Source of the DNA: Deltaproteobacteria bacterium
GTDB taxonomy: Bacteria; Desulfobacterota; Desulfarculia; Adiutricales; Adiutricaceae
Reading direction: 5' to 3'
DNA: 36,931 bases
NCBI GenBank assembly: GCA_031254895.1
Contig: JAIRTO010000136.1
Span: 1 to 36,931, forward strand
Shown: positions 18,513 to 26,409 of the stretch, in pieces
How the letters are laid out: the number at the start of each line of letters is the position of its first letter
Position numbering within the stretch: the stretch's first letter is position 1
The notes under the pieces: generated by a model
Databases searched by the model: none
Told to the model about the DNA's origin: nothing
The model's input: the letters and a program-made list of their open reading frames with translations, nothing else
Program-made: the position numbers and the translations under genes

Positions 18513-20423
18513 TTGTCGTCGAGCCTGTCTTCGAGCCTTCCATGGAGCGGGTCTTTGAGCGGGAAGGAATCTTTCGCCGCGCGGGCTTCCGGCGAAGAAC
18601 GGCGCAAATTCAGATCCCGAAAAAGCGTCGAGCCGAGCGATTTGAATCTTCTGGCTTCTTTGGAGAGAGGCGCGGTCAGGAAAGACCCAGGCGGAAGGCT
18701 GTCCGTGGCCCTTATTTGGCCGGGCGAATATCATACCGGACAGTCGTCGCTGGGGTTCTTGTGGGTTTATAGGTTTTTGGCTCAAAGCCGACTGGGCCTG
18801 GCCGAGAGATTCTTCAGCTCCGATCCCGTCTCCGGAAGACCTCTGTCTCTGGAAAGTCGCCGCCCTCTGGACAGCTTCGATCTGCTGGCCGCCTCACTGG
18901 TTCTGGAGAACGACTACTGGCTCCTGCTCAATTTGCTGACTCGGGCCGGGCTGTCTCCCGAGCGATCGGAGAGAAGAGGTCAGGGGCCGATGCTTCTGGT
19001 CGGCGGAGTCGGCGTTTGGAGCAATCCCTGGCCGGTTTTGCCTTTCGTCGATCTGGTTCTGGCCGGGGAGGGGGAAGAGCAGTGGCCGCCTCTACTGGAC
19101 TTGTTCACGGACAAGTCTTTCGCCGCTCTTGACTATTACGGCCGATTGAGGGCTTTGTCCGCCGCCGTGCCCGGCCTCCTCGCCCCGGCCCTCTGGCCGG
19201 AAGAGGCTCTGTCCGGCCGCGGCGCTCCGAACCTGGCCGAGACTCTTTCTCGAAGCCCGCGTCTTCGCGGGAGACGCGAAGACGCGGCCAGTCCGCCTTG
19301 CGCGAACGATTCAGATTCGCTGAAACCTGTGGTTCCGGCCCTTTTGAAGTGGCCGTTTCCTCAGGACTTGCTGCCGCCGGCGACGTCGATCCTGACGCCC
19401 AAGACGGAGTTTCCTCTGACGACCTTGGTGGAGATAAGTCGGGGATGCCCTTGGGGTTGCCGCTTTTGTCTGGCCGGCTATTTGTACAGGCCTCACCGGC
19501 CTTGGTCTGGCGAAGCGGTTCTTAAGGCGGCTTTCAGCCAGGTTCCGGAGGGAGGGCGCGTCGGATTGGTCAGCCCGGCCGTGGCCGAGCATCCCGAGTT
19601 GGGGCGAATCATTGACGGTCTGATTGAGCGCGGCGCCTCCGTCGGTTTTTCTTCTCTGCGCCTTTCGGCCTTGACCGAAAGCTTAGCCGCCAAAATGTCG
19701 AAAGCCGGCCTCAAAGGACTGGCCGTGGCCCCTGAAGCCGGCAGTCAGAAGCTGCGCGACGTCATCAACAAAAATTTGAACGAGTCCGAGATACTCTCTT
19801 CAGCCGCCCTTCTGTCCAGCTACGGCTTGAGACGTCTGAAACTGTATTTCATGATCGGTCTGCCGGGAGAGACTTTAGACGATTTGGCGGCCATGGCCGC
19901 GCTGACGGAAAAGATCCAAAAAGCCGTCAGGGGAGCCGGAAGAGGTCCGGTCGTGGCCGTTTCCGTGGCCAACTTCACCCCCAAGCCTCACACGGCCTTC
20001 GAGTCGGCGCCTTTGGCGACGATGGAGGAAATGCGAAAAAAAGGCCAGCTGGTCGCCGGTCTTCTTTCGAAAATCGGCGGACTGGAAGTTCGGCTCGATC
20101 CGCCCAGATGGACGCTGATCCAAGGCCTGTTGGCCAGAGGCGGCCCTGAGAGCGCGAATCTGGTCAGGGCCTTGAACGAAAGCGGGGGGCGAGCTGGCGA
20201 AGCCTTAAAGATCTTTCGGTACGCTCCGACTCACCATCTGCATGAGCCCCAGGTCGGAGTCAAACCCTGGCGCGTCGTCGCTCCTCCCGTCGGGTTCGAG
20301 TGTTTGGAGGAAGAGGAGGCGCGTTCCCGAAGCGCCCGCATCACTCCGGCCTGCCCGACTGAAGGCCATTGCGGCCGTTGCCGCGCCTGTCAGGCCGCTC
20401 TGAGCGGGGATCGCCGAAACTAG
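18513..20423 (+). CDS. Radical SAM protein with B12-binding-like N-terminal domain (TIGR03960-like)
   Basis: VEISRGCPWGCRFCLAGYLYRP (CxxxCxxC), preceding LVGGVGVWSNPWPVLPFVDLVLAGEGEE, APEAGSQKLRDVINKNL, MIGLPGETLDDL. Start codon uncertain. Confidence 0.85.
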   Translation: MSSSLSSSLPWSGSLSGKESFAARASGEERRKFRSRKSVEPSDLNLLASLERGAVRKDPGGRLSVALIWPGEYHTGQSSLGFLWVYRFLAQSRLGLAERFFSSDPVSGRPLSLESRRPLDSFDLLAASLVLENDYWLLLNLLTRAGLSPERSERRGQGPMLLVGGVGVWSNPWPVLPFVDLVLAGEGEEQWPPLLDLFTDKSFAALDYYGRLRALSAAVPGLLAPALWPEEALSGRGAPNLAETLSRSPRLRGRREDAASPPCANDSDSLKPVVPALLKWPFPQDLLPPATSILTPKTEFPLTTLVEISRGCPWGCRFCLAGYLYRPHRPWSGEAVLKAAFSQVPEGGRVGLVSPAVAEHPELGRIIDGLIERGASVGFSSLRLSALTESLAAKMSKAGLKGLAVAPEAGSQKLRDVINKNLNESEILSSAALLSSYGLRRLKLYFMIGLPGETLDDLAAMAALTEKIQKAVRGAGRGPVVAVSVANFTPKPHTAFESAPLATMEEMRKKGQLVAGLLSKIGGLEVRLDPPRWTLIQGLLARGGPESANLVRALNESGGRAGEALKIFRYAPTHHLHEPQVGVKPWRVVAPPVGFECLEEEEARSRSARITPACPTEGHCGRCRACQAALSGDRRN

Positions 20424-20466
20424 GCTCTCCAAAAATTTTTGTTTTTTTTCGGAGCCAAAGGAATTT

Positions 20467-20581
20467 GGACGAGGGGTTCGGACGAGGAGCTTGGACGAGG
20501 AGCTTGGACGGGGAGTTCGGACGAGGAGCTTGGACGGGGAATTTTGACGAAGAGCTTGGACAGGAAGTTCGAACGAGAAGA
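20467..20581. repeat. 13-bp imperfect tandem repeat (about 8-9 copies, ggacgaggagctt)
   Basis: ggacgaggggttc ggacgaggagctt ggacgaggagctt ggacggggagttc ggacgaggagctt ... between the radical SAM gene and ftsZ3; unit is not a codon multiple. Confidence 0.9.
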
Positions 20582-20756
20582 TGAGACCGACCTGCGGGTC
20601 GAGGGCCAAGCCGCTCCCAATTGACAATTTGTTAAGGGACTTCGCGTCGTCGGCGTTATTGGCCGCGCGTTCTTTCGAGTCCCGAAAAAGACCTTTGCAC
20701 AAGACGTTTGAACTCCATAAAAATTTATGACGGATTTTCTCCGGCGGGAGGCGGAT

Positions 20757-21782
20757 ATGACGGATATATTGGACAATTTCGGCGACAGGACCGATTCGCG
20801 CTTCAATTCCATCTTGCTGGCTGTGGGCGGGTGGGGGCTGCGCGTGCTGAACATGCTGCCCGAAGACGCGACCGGAGCCCACGTCAGGGCGGCGGTCGGT
20901 CATTCCGAAAGCGATTTGAGTCAGGCCAAGGCGGATGTTAAGATTCTCATGCCGGGACCGAAAGAGGCGTCGTCCATAGCCGTTTCGAGAAAAACCTTGA
21001 AGCCGACGGCGAGTTCGCCCTTTAACGACTCGTCTTGGGCGGCCGATCTGGGTCAGGCCTTATCGGGGAAAAGCCTTCTGTTTTTGACCGTCAAACTGGA
21101 TTCGCCGGAAACGAGGCTGGCCCTGGAGAAGGTCTTGGAGCTGGTGGAAGAAAGAAAAGACGAGCTCCTCGTCTTTTCCTTCGTCTTCAGAACCAGTCCC
21201 ACTTCGACCGATCACAACCCCCTCTACCGAAAGATAAGCCGATTGAGCTGCAACGTGTTCAACATTCGCGGCCCGGCCGGTCTGAACATGCATCAACGCC
21301 GGGCTCACGATTCGGATCATCTGGCGGCTCAAGCCATCGCCGAGCTGGTCGGGGGACTGACGGGCTTTCTCATGGCGCGCCATGACATTTCTTTGGATCT
21401 CGCGGATCTCAGAGCCATCTTGACCAATCGCGGCGACATCACCTGGGGCTTCGGAGAAGCCAGCGGTCCGGATCGGGCTTGTCAGGCTTTCCGGCGGGCT
21501 CTGACCAGCTGCGGGCTCATCAAGCCCGCTTTGACCGAAGCCGACCGACTGGCCATCATGACGACGGCCAGTCCCGACTTGCGCCTGTCCGAATACGAAG
21601 CGTTGAACTTGAACTTCGTCTCTTTGGCCGGACCAAAGACCGAAGTTTTTTCCGGCTTGTCCCTGCTCGACGACGAATTGGACGCCGTCAAGATCTTCTT
21701 TTTGGCGACCGGTTTCAAAAACCGGAAAAAAACGGCTGGCTTGCCTAATTGGCGAATCAGCGCTTCCGGTTGGCGCAACTGA
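20757..21782 (+). CDS. Degenerate FtsZ-like protein (FtsZ3), GTPase signature lost
   Basis: Aligns by eye with FtsZ2: AVGGWGLRVLNM vs GIGGCAYKAINYM; ADVKILMPGP vs AEVKIQIGPE; DISLDLADLRAILTNRGDITWGFGEASG vs EINLDFADIRAALSAKGRAIMGLGEASG; TEVFSGLSLLDDELDAVKIFFLATGF vs VKVYSGLQEDNSLTESGLLKVTVIATGL. No GGGTGTG. Start at 20757 preferred (gggaggcgg) over 20727. Confidence 0.8.
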   Translation: MTDILDNFGDRTDSRFNSILLAVGGWGLRVLNMLPEDATGAHVRAAVGHSESDLSQAKADVKILMPGPKEASSIAVSRKTLKPTASSPFNDSSWAADLGQALSGKSLLFLTVKLDSPETRLALEKVLELVEERKDELLVFSFVFRTSPTSTDHNPLYRKISRLSCNVFNIRGPAGLNMHQRRAHDSDHLAAQAIAELVGGLTGFLMARHDISLDLADLRAILTNRGDITWGFGEASGPDRACQAFRRALTSCGLIKPALTEADRLAIMTTASPDLRLSEYEALNLNFVSLAGPKTEVFSGLSLLDDELDAVKIFFLATGFKNRKKTAGLPNWRISASGWRN

Positions 21783-21814
21783 CGCCTCCGGCGAAAGCGA
21801 GCGAAGCGAATAAG

Positions 21815-22831
21815 ATGAGTTTTTCAGGCGACAAGAACTCCAAAGCCAAAGCGGCCATGAAACAGGCCGGGAGCTTGATGATCCTCGGCTGGGAGGGAAC
21901 CGATTTGGCTGAGCCTTTATCTCTCATAGAGAAATATCGGCCGGCCGGGCTCATCTTTTTCAAGCGCAATTATCCGCCCGGCGGCGGAGAAGAGCTGCGT
22001 CTGCAACTCCGGACTCTGCAGGCCAGGGCGCTGGAGGTCATGGAGAGGCCGCTGCTTTTGGCCATCGACAACGAAGGCGGGACGGTCAGACGTCTCCCCG
22101 AACCTCACCTGCAACTGCCTTCCGCCAGCGAAGCCAGGGAGTTGAGCCTAGGAGACGTTTTTGAATTAAGTCTCAATTCGGCCAGAGAGCTGAACCGTCT
22201 GGGCTTCAATCTCAATCTGGCCCCGGTGGCCGATCTGGAAGTGGCGGGAAGCTTCATGGGCACTCGCTGCTACAGCGGCGATCCTCTGGAAGTGGCCGCC
22301 TGCGTCAAGGTTTTCGTCGAAGGCTTTCGAGCCGCCGGCGTTTTGTGCTGCGCCAAACATTTTCCGGGGTTGGGGGCGGCCAACAAAGACCCTCACAACG
22401 ACTTGCCGACGGTCAGCCTGGATAAAAAGCAGATGCAGAATCATCTCAAGCCGTTTAGGGAATTGATTCAAATCAACATTCCCATGGTCATGACCAGTCA
22501 TTGCCGCTATCCAGGAGTGGGCGTGGACGCGCCGGCGACCTTCGCCCCTGAAATACCGGCGCTTTTGCGTCGCGAGATGAATTTTGAAGGACTCGTCTTG
22601 ACCGACGATCTGGAGATGGGCGCGGTCAGCAACGAAATGGATCTCGGCGAAGCGGCCGTGAAAGCGATTCTGGCCGGCCACGACGCCGTGTTGGTTTGTC
22701 GGAAGGCCGAACTGATAGAAAAAGTTCATCAGGCGCTGGTCGATGCCCTGATCTCCCAAGTCATCAAGACAAGTCAGTTCATAGACATCTACGGCCGGCT
22801 TTGTTCGGCGCTGGACGGACTAGGTTCTTGA
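21815..22831 (+). CDS. nagZ: Beta-N-acetylhexosaminidase, glycoside hydrolase family 3 (NagZ-like)
   Basis: YRPAGLIFFKRNY, LLLAIDNEGGTVRRL, GFNLNLAPVADLE, GTRCYSGDP, CCAKHFPGLGAANKDPHNDLP, GLVLTDDLEMGAVSN. Start 21815 chosen to avoid overlap with ftsZ3. Confidence 0.9.
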   Translation: MSFSGDKNSKAKAAMKQAGSLMILGWEGTDLAEPLSLIEKYRPAGLIFFKRNYPPGGGEELRLQLRTLQARALEVMERPLLLAIDNEGGTVRRLPEPHLQLPSASEARELSLGDVFELSLNSARELNRLGFNLNLAPVADLEVAGSFMGTRCYSGDPLEVAACVKVFVEGFRAAGVLCCAKHFPGLGAANKDPHNDLPTVSLDKKQMQNHLKPFRELIQINIPMVMTSHCRYPGVGVDAPATFAPEIPALLRREMNFEGLVLTDDLEMGAVSNEMDLGEAAVKAILAGHDAVLVCRKAELIEKVHQALVDALISQVIKTSQFIDIYGRLCSALDGLGS

Positions 22832-22859
22832 GGGCCGGCGGAGCCGTCCGTTTTTTTTT
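22815..22859 (+). terminator. Rho-independent terminator overlapping the nagZ stop codon
   Basis: ACGGAC-ta-GGTTC-ttgagggccggcg-GAGCC-GTCCGT followed by a run of T; both stems pair (one G-U). Confidence 0.8.
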
Positions 22860-23283
22860 CCGGGCGTCGCCCGATTCGAAAACCCGCTTATGGAGATCGG
22901 TCGGACGCTTATATTTCTCGCTTTTTTTCGGCGTCTTTTCCGAAGGTTCGGCGGCCTTTTCGGTTTGTCTTCATTTGGCGACGTCGCGGAGCCAAAAGGG
23001 AGCTCGCCCTCGAAAAACGCGGGGGCCAAACGCCCAACGAGACGTCCGAATTGCGAGATGTCCGAATTGTTCAGGCTGAACGCGTCGTCGCTCCCGCAAG
23101 CTCGATCCTCCGCAGGCTCGACGACCCCGCAAGCTCGACGACCCAGTCAGTTGGCTTGGCAACGCCGTCAAACGCTTTAAATCGCCTTTTTCGGGAAAAG
23201 CCTCTCCTCGCCATTTTCGGGCGACAAAGTTTTTGAGGGCCGACGGCGGCCTCTTCAGCGATGGCCATAAGGAGATCGATTTG

Positions 23284-23757
23284 ATGGATGTAAAACATAC
23301 TTATCTTTTTCAGCCTGGATTGTGGACGGTTGACGGGCGCTATCTGGATCGCGAGGAGAATCCCCACACCCAGACGGGAGAGCTGGTGATAGTTCACGCC
23401 AGGGATTTGTGGACCATCGACAGTCAGCTCAACATCTCCGGTCAAGATCCTCGAAAATTGGAGTCGCGGTACGAGGTGACCCCGTTTGCAAATGACAAAA
23501 GCTACACGGATTGGAAGTCGGACACGGACGGTCCCGAGCCGGTGTACGGCTTGTTCGTCGTCGTTCAGGACGCCATCATGATGCCCTGGCAGTCGCGTTC
23601 GGGGATCTATTGGGGGCAGGAAGTGTTGGCCAAAGTGTCGGATCACGAATACATAAGCCGGGGCTTCGCCTTCATCAAGGACGACAAAGTCGCCTCCTGG
23701 GCCGCGCGCCTCTCCAGAATCGACTCCGGCGAAGCCTCTTCTCTGACCGTCAATTAG
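23284..23757 (+). CDS. Hypothetical protein (157 aa)
   Basis: ATG with aaggag upstream; MDVKHTYLFQPGLWTVDGRYLDREENPHTQTGELVIVHARDLWTID...; no family recognised. Confidence 0.7.
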   Translation: MDVKHTYLFQPGLWTVDGRYLDREENPHTQTGELVIVHARDLWTIDSQLNISGQDPRKLESRYEVTPFANDKSYTDWKSDTDGPEPVYGLFVVVQDAIMMPWQSRSGIYWGQEVLAKVSDHEYISRGFAFIKDDKVASWAARLSRIDSGEASSLTVN

Positions 23758-23786
23758 TCGGAGGGAAGAGCGAGCCAGTCGTCATA

Positions 23787-23842
23787 GAGCTCCTTTTGGC
23801 GAGCTCCTTTTGTCGAGCTTATTTTGGCGAGCTCGTTTTGTC
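23787..23842. repeat. 14-bp tandem repeat, 4 copies (gagctccttttggc)
   Basis: gagctccttttggc gagctccttttgtc gagcttattttggc gagctcgttttgtc. Confidence 0.85.
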
Positions 23843-23956
23843 CAAGTTTTTTCCGGCGCGCGCCAAGAGGGGGCGCCGGACGGTTTTTCGCCTTTTTTCG
23901 GAACAGTTTTAAAAAGCGACGAGACCATCCACGTCGACTTTTCAAGAAATTTGGAA

Positions 23957-24838
23957 ATGGTGACCAAAGTGACTGAAGCCCAAGAACAATCCGCCCCAGA
24001 ACAGTCCTCCAAAAAACCTTCCTCCGGAGAACTTAGCCGCTGGCTGGTAGCTTTGATCCTTCTGCCTCCTACAATCTTTTCCATCTTTTTTCCCAATAAG
24101 ACTGTTCTTTTGATTTGGACGGCCGCCATCGGGACCATGGCCTGGCGCGAGTACTGCCTCAATTTGCTCGGTCGGGAAAGGTTGGGTCTGTTCGCGCTGG
24201 CCTGCCTGGGCTTGTACGCCACCTTGGCCGGGACCGCCTATTTCGGGCCGGACGGACAGACTTTCGGGCTGGCGACGGCTTTGGCTCTCGGCGCCGCCTA
24301 TTTCATCCACATCTTGAATCCGGAGCAGGATCGGATCTCCGTCAACGTCGTCAGCCGCTACGCTTTGGGACATCTCTACCTGACCTTTTTTCTTTCCTTC
24401 ATCATGCACATAAAGGATTTGGATCACGGGTCGAGCTGGCTTTTGTTCGTCATTTTGATCACCTCTCTGAACGACACGGGGGCTTTTTATTTCGGCTCCA
24501 GACTGAAAGGCCCCAAGCTCGCCCCGAAAGTCAGTCCCAAGAAAACCATTTCCGGGCTGCTGGGCGGTTGTCTGGTCGCCTCGGTCGCGGCCGGCTTTTC
24601 CCGCTATTATCTGCCCGTGAGCTTCACCTGGAAAGAACTGGCCGCTTTAGGCCTATTTTTGGGGATGTGGGGAACCTTCGGCGATCTCTTCGAGTCCGCC
24701 TTCAAAAGGGCGATGGGCGTGAAAGACACGTCCAACATCCTGCGCGGTCATGGCGGGTTTTGGGACAGGCTCGATTCGATGCTGTTCAATCTGCCGCCGG
24801 TCTATTTTTACGTCACTTGGCAGACCATGCCTTCTTGA
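23957..24838 (+). CDS. cdsA: Phosphatidate cytidylyltransferase CdsA
   Basis: Polytopic; SLNDTGAFYFGSRLKGPKLAPKVSPKKTISGLLGG, GTFGDLFESAFKRAMGVKDTSNILRGHGGFWDRLDSMLF. Start uncertain (23810 also open). Confidence 0.92.
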   Translation: MVTKVTEAQEQSAPEQSSKKPSSGELSRWLVALILLPPTIFSIFFPNKTVLLIWTAAIGTMAWREYCLNLLGRERLGLFALACLGLYATLAGTAYFGPDGQTFGLATALALGAAYFIHILNPEQDRISVNVVSRYALGHLYLTFFLSFIMHIKDLDHGSSWLLFVILITSLNDTGAFYFGSRLKGPKLAPKVSPKKTISGLLGGCLVASVAAGFSRYYLPVSFTWKELAALGLFLGMWGTFGDLFESAFKRAMGVKDTSNILRGHGGFWDRLDSMLFNLPPVYFYVTWQTMPS

Positions 24839-24849
24839 GGTTTCTTTAG

Positions 24850-26184
24850 ATGTCCGGTCCCAGGCCGATATCCATTTTAGGCTCGACCGGCTCCATCGGC
24901 CGGGCGACGCTGAGCCTGGCTCGGGCTTTGCCGGAAAAAGTCAAAGTCGTGGGGCTGGCCGCCCATTCGAGCGTGGACGTTCTGGCTCGTCAGATTCTTC
25001 AGTTCGGTCCGGAACTGGTCTCGGTCGCCGATCCGAAACGGCGGGACGAACTCTTGGCTCTGTTGTCCGATCTCTCGGCGAAAGACCGCCGAAATCTCGG
25101 GCAAGCCGGAGACGCGGCGCCCAAAGGAGCCGGGCCAAATGGTCAGGCCTTCAAAATGCCGGAGATCCTCTGGGGTCAGGCGGGCATAGAAACGGTCGCC
25201 GCCGAAGGCGGGGCGGAGACGGTCGTCTCCGCCGTGTCGGGGGCGGCCGGGCTTAGGCCCACTTGGGCCGCTTTGCGGGCCGGGACCAAGGTGGCCTTGG
25301 CCAATAAGGAGAGTCTCGTTTTAGGGGGCGAAGTCCTCATGAACGCGGGACGCCAGCTCCTTTCTCCGGTGGACAGCGAACATTCGGCCATTTTTCAGGC
25401 TCTGGGCGGAACTCTGGAGCATCCTCATTTGAACCGCCTCGTTCTCACGGCCTCCGGCGGCCCGTTCTTCGGCTGGAGCCGGGAAGAGCTGGCCTCGGTC
25501 ACTCCGGAAATGGCCCTCAATCATCCCACCTGGTCCATGGGCCCGAAAATCACCTGCGACAGCGCGACCATGATGAACAAAGGCTTGGAAGTCATTGAGG
25601 CTCGCCATCTGTTCAATTTGAGCTACGATCAGATAGAGGTCGTCGTCCACCGGGCCAGTTTGGTTCATTCCTTGGCCGGATTCGTCGACGGCTCGCTTCT
25701 GGCTCAGCTTGGTCCGACGGACATGCGGCTGGCCATCGCCTACGCTTTGAGCCATCCGGAGCGTTGGCCGCTTTTGGCCCTCGGCGAAAAGGATTCGGCA
25801 AAGGGCGAGTCTCTCGGCGGCCAGTCGGAAAAAACCAGGCCGAATCCCGGAGAAGTCGAGGATTTTGCCCGTTATCGGCCAAGCCGGCTTCCTGAGACGC
25901 TGACGTTCGCCCAGCCGGACAGAAAAGTTTTCAAAGCTCTGGCTTTGGCCGAAGCCGCCGGTCGCGTCGGCGGCACGGCTACGGCCATTCTGAACGGGGC
26001 CAACGAAGCGGCCGTGGAGGCCTTTTTGGCCAAAGAGCTTTCCTTTGTCGGCATCGCCGACGTCGTCGAAGAGACTTTGGAAAAAAACTCCGCCGGCCGG
26101 CTTTTGAGCATTGAGGACGCCTTGGCCGCCGACGCCGAGGCCAGAGTGGTCGCGCGGGAATTGATTCGCTCGAGACGAAATTAG
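24850..26184 (+). CDS. dxr: 1-deoxy-D-xylulose 5-phosphate reductoisomerase
   Basis: ISILGSTGSIGRATL, ALANKESLVLGGEVL, LPVDSEHSAIFQAL-like SPVDSEHSAIFQAL, LTASGGPFFG, NHPTWSMGPKITCDSATMMNKGLEVIEA, LVHSLAGFVDGSLLAQLG. Confidence 0.95.
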   Translation: MSGPRPISILGSTGSIGRATLSLARALPEKVKVVGLAAHSSVDVLARQILQFGPELVSVADPKRRDELLALLSDLSAKDRRNLGQAGDAAPKGAGPNGQAFKMPEILWGQAGIETVAAEGGAETVVSAVSGAAGLRPTWAALRAGTKVALANKESLVLGGEVLMNAGRQLLSPVDSEHSAIFQALGGTLEHPHLNRLVLTASGGPFFGWSREELASVTPEMALNHPTWSMGPKITCDSATMMNKGLEVIEARHLFNLSYDQIEVVVHRASLVHSLAGFVDGSLLAQLGPTDMRLAIAYALSHPERWPLLALGEKDSAKGESLGGQSEKTRPNPGEVEDFARYRPSRLPETLTFAQPDRKVFKALALAEAAGRVGGTATAILNGANEAAVEAFLAKELSFVGIADVVEETLEKNSAGRLLSIEDALAADAEARVVARELIRSRRN

Positions 26185-26409
26185 GGAAAACAAGTCGAAA
26201 GGCTTTGAAGAGGAAGAGAAAGAGAAAGAGAAGGGAAGGGAAGTCCTCAATCAGTCATGTAAGGCTGTGAAATTGCAGTAAATCCATAAAATGTCTGTTT
26301 CATCATACAGTTGAAAATGCCGTCATAGCCTCCTATTGCTAACAATCTGTACTGCTTGAGACTTTGTCAGATCGGAGAAGGTTCAAGATTTCGAAAAAAA
26401 CAAGGGGCC

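Noticed and set aside
16790-18607. 605-aa minus-strand ORF opposite ftsZ2
   Set aside because: Antisense to ftsZ2; Arg/Leu/Phe-rich low-information translation typical of a shadow ORF.
18400-20581. CRISPR array
   Set aside because: Repeats are directly abutting 9-13 bp units with no regular unique spacers and no cas genes.
26360-26400. Sequencing adapter contamination (agatcggagaag)
   Set aside because: Only partial similarity to the common adapter start; the flanking sequence continues as genomic DNA into the ABC-F gene.
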